From: Chlorops oryzae
Lineage: Eukaryota; Arthropoda; Insecta; Diptera; Chloropidae
Reading direction: 5' to 3'
Length of the DNA stretch: 64,000 bases
Assembly: GCA_020466095.1 (NCBI GenBank)
Contig: CM035806.1
Coordinates: 126,970,393 to 127,034,392 of the forward strand
In this document: positions 21,146 to 31,905 of the stretch, in pieces
Numbering within the stretch: position 1 is the first letter of the stretch
Layout of the letters: each line of letters begins with the position of its first letter
The notes under the pieces: model-generated
Told to the model about the DNA's origin: nothing
The model's input: only the letters and a program-made list of their open reading frames with translations
Database searches by the model: none
Position numbers and translations under genes: made by a program

Positions 21146-22029
21146 TCGCCTTGGTGAACTTATGTTGCGAATTTGAAGCTTCTACGCCTTTTACTTCGGA
21201 AGTTACGAAAAATCTTCATTTGTGGGCGTGGCAGTGGGCGGACCACATATATTATTTCCCTACACCTTTCATTCGGATTGGTCAACCTATGTTGCGAATT
21301 TGAAGCTTCTACGCCTTTTACTTCGGAAGTTACGAAAATTCTCCACTTGTGGGCGTGGCAGTGGGCGGGATAGATAAATTTTTGTTCCTGCACCTTTCAT
21401 TTGCCTTGGTCAACCTATGTTTCGAATTTGAAGCTTCTACGCCTTTTACCTCGGAAGTTACGAAAAATCTTAATTTGTAGGCGTGGCAGTGGGCGGGACA
21501 CATAAATTTTTTCCCTACACCTTTCATTCGCCTTGGTCAACCTATGTTGCGATTTTGAAGCTTCTTCGCCTTTTACTTCAGAAGTTACGATAAGCCCTTA
21601 TTTGTGGGCTTATTTGTGGGCGTGGCACGAGGAGGGCGGCGTCTCCTTTTTGCCAGGATATGTCCCTTTTCGTAGTTTACCAGTACACCAAATATCAATG
21701 AAATGTGTTGAGTGGTTCGCAAGTTAGAAGCATTTTACTGAAAACACATTATATTCATTTGTGGGCGTGGCAGTGGGCGGATGTCTCCCATTTTTACTTA
21801 GAATCATACTCCGATCCCGATTTACCTATGTGCCGAATTTCGACTTGGTTGGTCCAGCCGTTTCGGAGGAGATCCGACCACAGACGGACGGACAGACGGA
21901 AATGTATAAATCGATTCAGTTTTTGATCCTGATCATTTCTATATATATTTGTCTTTATCTCCGGAGCTTAATTCTCCCTGTTACAAGATTCGCACAAAAC
22001 TAATATACCCCGCATACGCTGGGTATAAT
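21146..22029. mobile_element. HINE-3: DINE-1/Helentron-like element, left end lost in gap
   Basis: Four units of the roughly 125-bp repeat with GTGGGCGTGGCAGTGGGCGG, then the common unique region, a short GGACGGACAGACGG array near 21,884, GATCCTGATC and the terminal CTGGGTATAA. The hairpin end is missing. Confidence 0.75.
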
Positions 22030-22860
22030 AAATTGAAGCGAATAACAACGTGCTCAATAGACTGCGCGCATTTAATAAGAAAGGTAATGCCCTTTTCAGA
22101 CTATGAATTTAAAATCTGAATTTAGCTCCTTAAGTTGAATTTATCAAAAACCCTTTCTGACTGTCCGTTTCTGAATTTACGACTTCAAACAGCTGTTTTT
22201 TGTTTTGGATTGATTTTCGAACAACTTTTCACAGTCTGGAGCATTTGTTTTATTCAAAAGCTGCAAAATTGAAAATGAGCAGAAAAAAATGTTAAGCATG
22301 TTATTGTTGAGACGTCACAAATTGCTAAAAATGAAAGCAACTGGAATGGTGTTAATAATTAGCTTGCTAACATCAATCTCTCATCGGACAGAGATAAAAT
22401 TGCTTTCACCCTCCTAATGAAGCTTATTCTGAGCCCGTACTTAAAGAGGATTTCCGGATACTCCGAAAACGCTCCAGTTTATGTGTTTACTCATAAAACG
22501 CTCTTACATTAGGCTCTTTTCAGACGTATAATTCGGAGCGCTCCGAAATTTGCTTGCTGGGTAATTTCAAATCAAAATACAAACAGCTGACTTCAACGTT
22601 TAAGGTTGAAAAAAAGGGAGTAAAAGGTAAGCGTTGCAGCAACGAATGCCTAAACTCATGAATTTATTTCTGAGTTTAAAGACCCTAAACTCAGTTTAAA
22701 CTCACAACTAAAGTCTACTTAAGGTACTAAATTCAGTTTAACGCAATAGTCTGGAAACCATATAATATTGGTCGTATTTGTATTTGAATTATACTTTTGA
22801 TTTAATAATTTTCGTACTATATTTTGTTTACTAACATTTTAATACTTTCAGAAATAAACT
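22030..22860. other. Non-coding stretch, possible decayed Harbinger-like MITE
   Basis: No gene seen. CCTTTTCAGACTATGAATTTA near 22,090 and the complement of TTTAACGCAATAGTCTGGAAACC near 22,740 form a weak inverted repeat with CTGAATTTAG motifs inside, so a MITE of about 670 bp is possible. A GCTCTTTTCAGACGTATAATTCGG motif near 22,512 suggests a further insertion. AT-rich sequence directly precedes hAT-Z. Confidence 0.3.
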
Positions 22861-23426
22861 ATGTTTAAAAAAGAATATGAAAATGAGTTCTTTTTTTGTT
22901 TAAATGCGCTGAATAAGCCTGAATGCATAATTTGCTGTAAGGTTTTCAATTGCCTTAAAAAAGCTAATTTTCAAAGACATTATTTGTCTTTCCATAAAGA
23001 GTTTGAAGAATATAAGGCGGAACAGAGGTTCTTAAAACTTTCTGATTTAAAACTTGCTTTCGTTAAAAAACAAAATGAGGCTAAAAAAAATAGTGTGGTC
23101 GAAGAAATACCTCCGAATGCCAACTTAAAAGCTTCATACCTAGTCGCCATTGCATTGGCGAAAAAAGGGCGGCCTTTAGACGATGGCGCTTTTGTAAAGG
23201 AAGTAGCCGTCGATATTTTAAACTGTTTTGGCCAAAAAGGACAGGAAATGAGCGAAATCGTGAAAAATATTCCCTTGTCTCGTAGAACAATTACAAGGCG
23301 AATAGAAGATGTCGCAAGTTTCCTTTTTTTAAAAGCAAAACAAACCATTCAAAAGTCAGAAGCTTTTGCGTTGTCTTTGGACGAAACTACCGATATAAAT
23401 GACACCAGCCAACTTATATTGTGTTT
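22861..23426 (+). pseudogene. hAT-Z transposase N-terminal part, arm 2
   Basis: The ATG at 22,861 opens a protein with an N-terminal CCHH finger (CIICCKVFNCLKKANFQRHY...H, residues 21-41), as in GTF2IRD2/ZBED5-like hAT proteins. A conserved region AKKGRPLDDGAFVKEVAV follows, then SRRTITRRIEDVA, then SLDETTDINDTSQLILC with the first catalytic Asp. The frame is open for about 188 codons until element F interrupts it at 23,427. Arm 1 lacks the zinc finger part. Confidence 0.85.
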
Positions 23427-23807
23427 CAACAAACCAAAGTGTAAATGTTAGACAACAAATTATTTAAAAAAACTTTTTGTAAGCATAATATATAAGTGAT
23501 TTATAAAAACTTACAAAAATCCTTATAAAAAACGTTTTGTAACTCTAAAATCCACACATTTAAAAATCACTTACAAATATCTCTAAAATAAATCTTTTAT
23601 AAACATTAAATATAAACTATTTACAATTGCTTATAAAACGCTTGCTTTGCTAGCATTAACAAGCTTTTCAAAACTTGTCTTGCTGCTATAAAAAAAAGCA
23701 CCGCTATGTGAATCAAATTCTTAAGAATTTTTGACAAACCGCGAGTATTGCAGTCTTTTGCTCTTGCGCTTGTTTAGTTTATGTGGAAATTTCAATTGAC
23801 AAGCATA

Positions 23808-24054
23808 TCGCACCCTTGCTACTAAATCGGCACAATTCAAAATTTCGCATTTTTCGAAAATCATTCAATCTCTCTTGAAACTAAGGAGAAATAATATTTT
23901 TTCAAAATTTATATTACTCTCAATCGACTGCTGCATCATTCAATATAGGCGTAAATTTTCTGGGAGTTGGATTTCTTACAGAAAAATGCAATCGAACATA
24001 AAAAAATTGATTAAAAAAATTTTGAGTTGTGCCGATTTATTAGCAAGGGTGCGA
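23808..24054. mobile_element. 247-bp MITE in element F, TA target
   Basis: TIR TCGCACCCTTGCTACTAAAT pairs with ATTTATTAGCAAGGGTGCGA, about 38 bp with few mismatches. Flanked by TA on both sides. It abuts the mariner directly on its right. Probably a non-autonomous Tc1/mariner-superfamily element. Confidence 0.75.
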
Positions 24055-24058
24055 TATA

Positions 24059-25343
24059 TTAGGTGTAGTAAAAAGAAATCCATTATTTTTGCATTAAATT
24101 GAGGGCTTTATTTAAGATAGTTAGAATGACCCGATTTAGGTCAAATATGGGCCGTTTTGTTCGATAACTTGTTGCCATTTTAAAGGTAATTTCATTATGC
24201 CTCTCTCATAGAAGCCCTCGTTCCTATTAGCAAAAAATTGAGACAGTCGAATTTCAGAAGCCTCTCTTGAAGCGAATGTTTCACCAGCAAAATTGTTCGC
24301 CATGGACAGGAACAGATGGTAATCACTTGGTGCCAGGTCCGGACTATAAGGTGGATGCAGAAGAACCTCCCAACCAAACTCCTGGAGCTTCTGGCGAGTC
24401 ACTATCGATGTGTGTGGCCTGGCGTTGTCCTGATGGAACACAATTCCTCTCCTATTGGCCAAAGCTGGCCGCTTATGGGCGATTGCTTCCTTCAGACGGT
24501 CTAATTGTTGACAGTAAAGTTCCGAGTTAAGAGTTTTGCCGTATGGGGCAGCTCATAGTAGATAATTCTCTGCCAATCCCACCAAACACACAACAAAACT
24601 TTCCTGGCCGTCAATCCTGGCTTGGCCACCGTTTCCGCCGGTTCACCGTGTTTCGACCACGACCGTTTTCGCTTGACGTTGTCGTAAGTGACCCACTTTT
24701 CATCACCAGTCACCAACCGCTTCAGAAATGGGTCGATTTTGTTGCGGTTCAGCAGCGATTCGCAGATGGAAATTCGGTCTATGAGGTTTTTTTGCGTTAA
24801 CTCGTGTGGCACCCATACATCGAGCTTCTTTGTGTATCCAGCCCTTATTCAAATGGTTCCAAACGGTTTTTTGTGCAATCTTTAGCTCTTTTGCAATCGA
24901 AACAGTGCTAACATGACGGTCGGACTCGATAATTTCCATGATTTTATCGACATTTTCGACAATCGGCCTTCCAGTGCGTGGTGCATCCTTGACATCGAAG
25001 TTACCGGAACGGAATCAACGAAACCAAAATTGCGCATGATTGGCTGTTACAGTATCAGGTCCATAATCGCTATTCACATTTTCAGCCGCCTGGCTTGCGT
25101 TTTCTCCCTTATCGAAGAAAAACTGTAAAATGTAGCGAATTTTCTCTTTGATGATGTCCATCTTTGACAAGCTCTCAAACAAAACTGAATCAATCAATCA
25201 AAAAAGTGTCAAAAAAGCTTTTTTAGTAGGAACTGTCATCTTTCTAATGCCCCCTAGCGGAACACGATCGGACTTATACAACGCGAGATGCAGATAAATA
25301 ACGCCATCTATTGGAAAAATAATGGATTTCTTTTTACACCTAA
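24059..25343 (-). mobile_element. mariner transposon (1,285 bp)
   Basis: TIRs TTAGGTGTAGTAAAAAGAAA and the complement of the right end TTAGGTGTAAAAAGAAATCC, both continuing into ATCCATTATTTTT. Flanked by TA (24,057-24,058 and 25,344-25,345). Length is typical for mariner. It carries one broken transposase gene on the minus strand. Confidence 0.9.
24136..25161 (-). pseudogene. mariner transposase (DD34D), frameshifted
   Basis: ATG at 25,161 (MDIIKEKIRYILQFFFDKG), then helix-turn-helix sequence, the mariner signature WVPHELTQKNL-like near 24,810, first Asp in VTGDEKWVTYDN, second in VFHQDNARPH, third in PPYSPDLAPSDYH with 34 residues between the last two. The stop is near 24,136. Frame breaks occur near 25,010, 24,820, 24,700 and 24,490. 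A different mariner lineage from the Himar1-like copy at 55 kb. Subfamily not assigned. Confidence 0.9.
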
Positions 25344-25883
25344 TATATATAGTTATAAAATTAAAAATTATAAAAATAATTAAAATTTAGGTTAGGCTGT
25401 TTGACTAGAATAAGGTCCTTTTTACATTTTACTTAAAATGTTTGTTTTATAAAAATTTAATAAATGCTTGCTAAAGAAAAATTTGTTTGTTTTTTTTGGA
25501 GAAAAGAATTTGTGCAAGCTTGGAAAACGTTGAATAGCTCACTTACAAAACCTTTTTTTGTAAAAAGGAAGTGTTCGTTTTTACAAGTTATTTTCAACCG
25601 TATATAAAGAACCTTTAGAAAGCATTACAAAACATTTAAAAATATAGTTTTCAAAGGGAAAATATAAGCTTACCAAATGTCTTTTGCAAGCACTACAAAA
25701 CTTTAAAATAAACGTTTTGTAAACAAAATGATAAGCTTATAAAAAGGGGTGCCGTTTCGTTGGTTTTTCGCTTATACTGATATGTTTTTAAAACGAACTT
25801 CAAAGGTTTTGGAAACTTATTGTAAGCCTAGGCTTGAGTTGACAAGCTTTAAAAAAGCTTATTTTTAGTGAAATTGTTTGTTG

Positions 25884-26870
25884 GGAAGGTTATGGTGGGA
25901 TGTAATAAAGGATTCGTAGGTCAGCTACGTAAGTTTAGTGGCGAAATCTCTTAATTTGGAGGACACGATGGCCATAGTTGTGAAAACAATAAAAAAATAT
26001 CAGACGTGGGCACAAAGCGTTGACGCATCGTCAATTCAGAACATACTTGGAAGAAATCGATGCCGAACATAGCGACATCTTAATGTATACCGAAGTTAGA
26101 TGGTTCAGTAAAGCAAAATGTCTTCAAAGATTTTACAATCTTAGAATTGAAATAGTTCAATTTTTCGAAAGCAATCCTAGCGTTGAAACTGATCTCCTTA
26201 TTCCAAAATTAACCGACAAAATGTTTTTATTAAATGTAGCTTTTTTTTGTGATATAATTTTCTACTTTTATCAACTTAATTTAAACTTGCAGGGCCCAAA
26301 AAAATTTGTTTTGGATTTATTAACGTCCATAGAATGTTTTAATAAAAGATAAACAAACCTCCAACTACAATTTAAGTCAAACGACTTAACAAATTTTCCA
26401 AAAACTGAAGAAATTATTAAAAACCACAATTTGTTCAATAATCTACCACAATTTTACAATTTTTTTGAGGAAGTAATCGCCAAAATGCATGCATATTACA
26501 CAGATTTTCAAAAAATTCAAGATTCAGTTGAGCTTTTTAAAAATCCTTTGCTCTGTAGCATTAAATTTGAAGATGAAAAGGCTCAAATGGAACTAGATTC
26601 GCTTCAAAAAGATGCCTTGCTTCCTCTTGGTCGAGGCCTTCAATTTTGGTGTCATATTGACAAAAATAAGTACCCGTTGCTTAAATCAAAAATATACCAC
26701 CTTTTTCAAGTTTTGGAACAACGTACGCATGTGAGTCAGCTTTCTCTGACATGGCTTTTATAAGAAACAAGTTCAGAAATTCGTTAACTGATAACCACCT
26801 TGAAAATCTTCTGCCTATTAAAACTTCAGGAGATGAAATTGATTTTGACGAACTTATTCGGTTTTCAACA
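25884..26870 (+). pseudogene. hAT-Z transposase C-terminal part, arm 2
   Basis: Continues the gene after element F: KVMVGCNKGFVG, then HRQFRTYLEEIDAEHSDILMYTEVRW, then a catalytic-Glu region in the segment with LEQRTHVSQLS (frame-shifted here) and RNKFRNSLTDNHLENLLPI. Breaks near 26,010, 26,350 and 26,690. It ends at the TA where the Tc1 element begins (26,871-26,872). Confidence 0.8.
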
Positions 26871-26872
26871 TA

Positions 26873-27100
26873 CACTAGGCAGAAAAAGTCTGCGTACATA
26901 AACTTTCATAGAATGTACACATGAAATTTACTACCTAGTTCAAGAGTTTTTACAGAAACCAATTTTTTTATTTATACAAATAAGCATTTAAAACAAGAAA
27001 TAAAAACCAAAATCTTCTTACAAGATTCCAAAAAAAAGTTAAAATTCAAAAACTTAAAAAAGTGCCTTTCCAAGGCAATAAAAAGTCTGCGTACACAGCC
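26873..27100 (-). repeat. Tc1 right IR/DR, arm 2
   Basis: Same arrangement as 12,883-13,107: the outer AAAAAGTCTGCGTACAT lies at about 26,884 and the inner AAAAAGTCTGCGTACAC at about 27,080. Confidence 0.75.
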
Positions 27101-27105
27101 ATATT

Positions 27106-27713
27106 TCAATATTTAGTGGGATAGCCGAATCGCTCCTGGACTTCCTCCAATCTTTTTGGCATCGAGTCTACCAATTTTGTTGTTGTTTCTGGTGTAATTG
27201 CGTTGCATTCGCTCATAATAACGTCTTTTAGCATTGCCTTAGACGTGATAACGTGAGATCGAATTCTTCGTTCTAAGTGGTGCCATAAATGCTCGATTCG
27301 GTTTAGGTCTGGCGATTGAGGGGGAGTTTTCAGCCTGTTTCACACATTATATAGCATCCATAGCTTTGTTACTTGGGCAGTATGCTTGGGATCGTTATCT
27401 TGCTGAAAATAAAACTCATCACCAAGGCCCAAACGCTGTGCACTTTTATCAAATTTCTCTTTAAAATGTTGACATAGTCCGTCGCTTTCATTGTCCCCTC
27501 TATAAATTCCAATTTTCCAACTCCAGCACTGGACATGCACCCCCGCACCATAACGCCACAAACACCATGCTTCACTGTAGCGCAAAGTGTTTCTTTGTTT
27601 AAAGCAGTGCCTTTTTTTCTCCACACAATCTGGCGACCTTTTATTCCGAAAACACAGAACTTACTTTCATCTGAAAATATTGCTTTTTTCCAAAACTCTG
27701 GAGACTTATTTTT
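27106..27713 (-). pseudogene. Tc1 transposase C-terminal half, arm 2
   Basis: Counterpart of 12,265-12,873, with Asp in the FSDESKFCVFG region, Asp in QQDNDPKH and Glu in the region complementary to 27,280. One frameshift lies near 27,445 and a stop-creating change near 27,345 (CAAAACAGG in arm 1 reads GTGTGAAAC on this strand). Cut at 27,714 by Gypsy-1 with target duplication ATAGG (27,714-27,718). Confidence 0.85.
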
Positions 27714-27718
27714 ATAGG

Positions 27719-27894
27719 TACAATGACTTGCGATCGGTTTTCATGATGATTAACAACTGAAGTTTTATTCAAAGCATGGTGATGTACAATGACCATGGGT
27801 ACTTGGTACATAACAAGTACATACGTCTATTCGATACGTTAATACGTTAAGGTGGTATTTACACTACGTTGCATTACTTATTCAAAACGTTTCA
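27719..27894 (-). repeat. Gypsy-1 3' LTR, arm 2 (176 bp)
   Basis: Reverse complement of the arm 1 LTR, without the 33-bp insertion. It ends CGTTTCA at 27,894 next to the polypurine tract (TGTCCCTCC on this strand). Target duplication ATAGG at 27,714-27,718 matches 41,600-41,604. Confidence 0.88.
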
Positions 27895-27907
27895 TGTCCC
27901 TCCTTAA

Positions 27908-28216
27908 GGGGTCGTCCATATATTATATTACGTCATCATACAGGGGGGTGGAGGGGGTCACGCGAATGATGACGCTTGATGATGAGGGGGAGGGGGGTCA
28001 ATCCGCAATGATCACGTCATCATCTCTATCTTATAAGAAAACACTATTAAACTATATTTTGAAGAAATTAATTTCTATTTACTTGTGAAATAATAAAGAG
28101 ATCAAAGATGATGTCAAACAAGGGGGGGAGGGGGTTCTGGATGACGATTGATGATAAGGGGGAGGAGGGGGTCTAAAATGTTCAAAATCATGCTGACGTA
28201 ATATATGGACGGCCCC
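27908..28216. mobile_element. 309-bp MITE in the Gypsy-1 polypurine tract, TAA target
   Basis: TIR GGGGTCGTCCATATATTA pairs with TATATGGACGGCCCC. Target duplication TAA at 27,905-27,907 and 28,217-28,219. Arm 1 keeps the empty site (CTCAGCTTAAGGAGG). The interior has G-rich blocks (GGGGGGTGGAGGGGG) and TGACGTAAT. TAA target and GGG ends fit Harbinger/ISL2EU-type MITEs. Confidence 0.85.
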
Positions 28217-28398
28217 TAAGCTGAGGTATAAAAGCATTTTACATGCTATATTTTCGATTAAATTTGAATTTGACAAAAAAAATATGTTTATGTTTTACAA
28301 TAATTCAATTAACTTTTCTTTTCCTTCCTTTTTTTTTATTTATTTATATATGTATATATTTTAAAGGGGTTTTTTTTTGTGTATTTTTCTATTTAAAC

Positions 28399-28758
28399 AA
28401 GTTGAGTTGTGTCATAGGACACCAGATTAGAACGAAGTTCATTATGGTATTTATAAATGTTAGTAAATATAATTCGCAGCAAGGTTTTTCGCAAAACTCA
28501 ATTGTTTTTATTAATCGAAAATTATATGTATACAAGACGGCTGTTTGTTGTTTTCAACTGTTTTTCACAATCGAAAATGCGATACAGTATATTCTGCTTA
28601 GCTGCATTCAATTATTTTCCAGACAATTTTATGCACTTACGCGAAAAACGCACCTACCCGAAATTTTTTGCTGTATTTTTGAGTAACATATCAGAAAGTC
28701 TTTAAACACACTTGAATTCTTAAAAGAACGCCGTCCAAATATTAATTTTATTAACAAA
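28399..28758. other. Unassigned left part of arm-2-only insertion block
   Basis: The block 28,399-32,675 interrupts sequence that is continuous in arm 1 (ATTTAAATAATTTAAA near 11,847). This first part has no ORF with recognisable motifs and no clear terminal repeats. A GTCATAGGACACCAGATTAG start is seen. No target duplication could be assigned. Confidence 0.4.
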
Positions 28759-30139
28759 CAAGTAAGAAAGCTAAAGTCGGTCAAGCCCGACTTTAAAATA
28801 CCCAGCGTCCCGACGTTATGAGCGCACTATGTTTTGCTTCTCTATTTATGGGCGTGGCAGTGGGAGGGCCACATACATTTTTTTCCTACACCTTTCATTC
28901 GCCTTGCTGAACCTATGTTGCGAATTTGAAGCTTCTACGCCTTTTACTTCGGAAGTTACGAAAAATCTTCATTTGTGGGCGTGGCAGTGGGCGGGCAACA
29001 TAAAATTTTTCCTACACCTTTCATTCGCTTTGGTGAACCTATGTTGCGAATTTGAAGCTTCTACGCCTTTTACTTCGGAAGTTATGAAAAATCTTCATTT
29101 TTGGGCGTGGCAGTGGGCGGGCCACATACAATTTTTTCCTACACCTTTCATTCGCCTTGGTGAACCTATGTTGCGAATTTGAAGCTTCTACGCCTTTTAC
29201 TTCGGAAGTTACGAAAAATCTTCATTTGTGGGCGTGGCAGTGGGCGGGCCAAATAAAACTTTTTCCTACACCTTTCATTCCCCTTGGTGAACCTATGTTG
29301 CGAATTTGAAGCTTCTATGCCTTTTACTTCGGAAGTAACGAAAATTCTCCATTTGTGGGCGTGGCAGTGGGCGGGCTACATAAATTTTTGTTCCTACACC
29401 TTTCATTTGCCTTTGTCAACCTATGTTGCGATTTTGAAGCTTCTACGCCTTTAACCTCGGAAGTTACGAAAAATCTTCATTTGTGGGCGTGGCAGTGGGC
29501 GAGCCACATAAAATTTTTTCCTACACCTTTCCTTCGCCTTGGTCAACCTATGTTGCGAATTTGAAGCTTCTACGCTTTTTACTTCGGAAGTTACGAAAAA
29601 TCTCCATTTGTGGGCGTGGCAGTGGGCGGGCCTCATAAAATTTGTTCCTACACCTTTCATTCGTCTTGGTCAACCTATGTTGCGAATTTGAAGATTCTAC
29701 GCCTTTTACTTCATAAGTTACGATAAGCCCTTATTTGTGGGAGTGGCTCACGGAGGGCGGCGTCCATTTTTTCCCAGGATATGTCCCTTTTCGTAGTTTA
29801 CCAGTACACCAAATATCAATGAAATGTGTTGAGTGGTTCGCAAGTTACAAGCATTTTACTGAAAACACATTAAATTCATTTGTGGGCGTGGCAGCGAGTG
29901 GATGTCTTCCATTTTTAGTTAGGATCATACTCGGACCCCGATATACCTGTGTGCCACATTTCGACTTGATTGGTCCAGCCGTTTCGGAGGAGATCCGGAC
30001 ACGGACGGACGGACAGACGGACATGTCTAAATCGAATTTTTGATCCTGATCAAGAATATATATATATAGGTCTATATCTACGGAGCGTAATTCTGGCTGT
30101 TACAAGATACCGTAATATACGTTGCTTACGCTGGGTATA
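28759..30139. mobile_element. HINE-4: DINE-1/Helentron-like element with seven tandem units
   Basis: Starts ACAAGTAAGAAAGC with hairpin AAAGTCGG-TCAA-GCCCGACTTT and ends CTGGGTATAA. GTGGGCGTGGCAG recurs at about 28,850, 28,978, 29,103, 29,229, 29,358, 29,486 and 29,610, so the unit is about 126 bp. A short GGAC array lies near 30,004. This is the most complete of the five copies. Confidence 0.8.
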
Positions 30140-30354
30140 AAAACAAATAAGTACTTTGACTTACTTTCGGTACTTGAACGCATACGCTTATTACAAGTAA
30201 TCGGACTCACAGGGTTGCATTTAAGTCACACATTTCCTATATTTCTGCCAACCTGTCATCGAAATTTCAACTCTGATTTCCTTTCTTCAAAGTGGTGAGC
30301 TCGTTACTTCCTTTCAATTTACTTTAACAGCGTTGAGCCCGCAAAGTGCTAAGT

Positions 30355-31905
30355 TATGCTGGGTTCATGCTTAGCCCTAAAAGCGCTTTTAGCGCATTTA
30401 GCTCTTAACGCTACTTTAAATGTGCCATACAAAATTTGAAAGCTTAATGCTGGGTTCATGCTTAACCCTAAAAGCGCTTTTAGCGCATTTAGCTCTTAAC
30501 GCGACTTTAAATGTGCTTTTAGCCATACAAAATTTGAAAGCTTAATGCTATGTTCATGCTTAGCCCTAAAAGCGCATTTACGGTTTTCGAAAAGCGATTT
30601 TTCGAAGAGTGTTCATCATATAGAACTATAGCTGCAACTTCGGCCAAAAGCTATTACGTGGTACACCATACTTACTATTACGTGGTTCACCACAACACTC
30701 GGCTTATGGCGTGGTTCACCACAGTTGAACTTTTTCACCAAATCATGCCATAACGCGCCAAAATTTGGCCGAAGTTGCAGCTATAGTTCTATATGGTGTT
30801 CATAGTGCCGCATTAAGAAAATGTGCTTTTACACACAACATATGTTCTCGACTTACAAAACATCTGTCCTGTTTTAATTTGATGAAAAAGAAATCGAAAT
30901 GCGTCGGCTGAAATTCATTTTATTTTTTGTGCAGATATACCTGTCCATTCTGTTCAATTTAAACAAAATTGAACAATTAAACACATCGATATGTGCTATA
31001 AACAAAAAGCGTGCCAGTTTTTTGCAACTGCTCGCTTTATACAAAGGTGTGCAAAATTGTGTAATGAACTACATAAACATTAGACTATTAACGAGGAATA
31101 GAACTTGTGCGTGACGACTGGAAAACGTAAACAAACCAGCAAAAACATAAACAAACCAGCAGTGCTGCCATATATTCGTACTGTCAAATAGTTCGAAACA
31201 TGAAATTTTTCGAAGTTAGCAGAGTTGCATCCGCCTTAATGCTACATTGAAGTTGCTTTTACTTGCATTAAGCTTTCACATTTTGTATGGCTAAAAGCAT
31301 ATTTAGAGTCGCGTTAAGAGCTAAATGCGCTAAAAGCGCTTTTAGGGCTAAGCATGAACCCAGCATAATGCAAGTAAAAGCAACTTCAATGTAGCATTAA
31401 GGCGAATGCAACTCTGCTAACTTCGAAAAATTTCATGTTTCGAACTATTTGACAGTACTAATATATGGCAGCACTGCTGGTTTGTTTACGTTTTTGCTGG
31501 TTTGTTTACGTTTTCCAGTCGTCACGCACAAGTTCTATTCCTAGTTAATAGTCTAATGTTTATGTAGTTCATTACACAATTTTGCACACCTTTGTATAAA
31601 GCGAGCAGTTGCAAAAAACTGGCACGCTTTTTGTTTATAGCACATATCGATGTGTTTAATTGTTCAATTTTTTTTTAAATTGAACAGAATGGACAGGTAT
31701 ATCTGCACAATAAATAAAATGAATTTCAGCCGACGCATTTTGATTTCTTTTTCATCAAATTAAAACAGGACAGTTGTTTTGTAAGTCGAGAACATATGTT
31801 GTATGTAAAAGCACATTTACTTAATGCGGCACTATGAACACTCTTCGAAAAATCGCTTTTCGAAAACCTTAAATGCTCTTTTAGGGCTAAGCATGAACAT
31901 AGCAT
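30355..31905. mobile_element. Foldback-like composite with long inverted arms
   Basis: Repeated terminal motif ATGCTGGGTTCATGCTTAGC at 30,355 and 30,450, a variant at 30,545, and inverted copies ending near 31,366 and 31,905. Between them an arm of about 600 bp (about 30,570-31,250) is repeated inverted at about 31,372-31,870 with few differences. At the axis sits a half-MITE with AAAGCGCTTTTAGGGCTAAGC. The left arm carries a later MITE (30,617-30,795) that the right arm lacks. No protein of known type. Confidence 0.7.
30617..30795. mobile_element. 179-bp MITE, TIR CATATAGAACTATAGC, 8-bp TSD
   Basis: TIRs of about 32 bp (CATATAGAACTATAGCTGCA onwards). Target duplication GTGTTCAT at 30,609-30,616 and 30,796-30,803. 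The opposite palindrome arm (about 31,827-31,850) shows the empty site. The terminus is close to that of element E (CATATAG-ACTATAG). Confidence 0.9.

Larger units (their letters stand above)
23427..25883. mobile_element. Element F copy 1 (long inverted repeats), carrying a MITE and a mariner
   Basis: Ends CAACAAAC and GTTTGTTG. Flanking halves are rich in AAAACGTTTTGTAA, ACAAGCTTATAAAAAGC and similar self-complementary words. The right half includes the words TTAAAATGTTTGTTTTATAAAAA. The second copy at 44,605-49,445 has the same halves, which defines the family. No target duplication is visible here, and about 165 bp of hAT-Z present in arm 1 is missing at the insertion site. F itself has no coding capacity. 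Confidence 0.7.

Noticed and set aside
28829..29564. Repeated open frames encoding LCCEFEASTPFTSEV units (also near 15,852-16,432, 21,146-21,727 and on the minus strand near 62,942-63,232)
   Set aside because: They are translations of the 126-bp DINE-like tandem unit, whose length is a multiple of three. They appear on both strands and lack conserved starts or domains.
28850..29640. CRISPR-like array
   Set aside because: Units are contiguous 126-bp tandem repeats without unique spacers, in eukaryotic transposon sequence.
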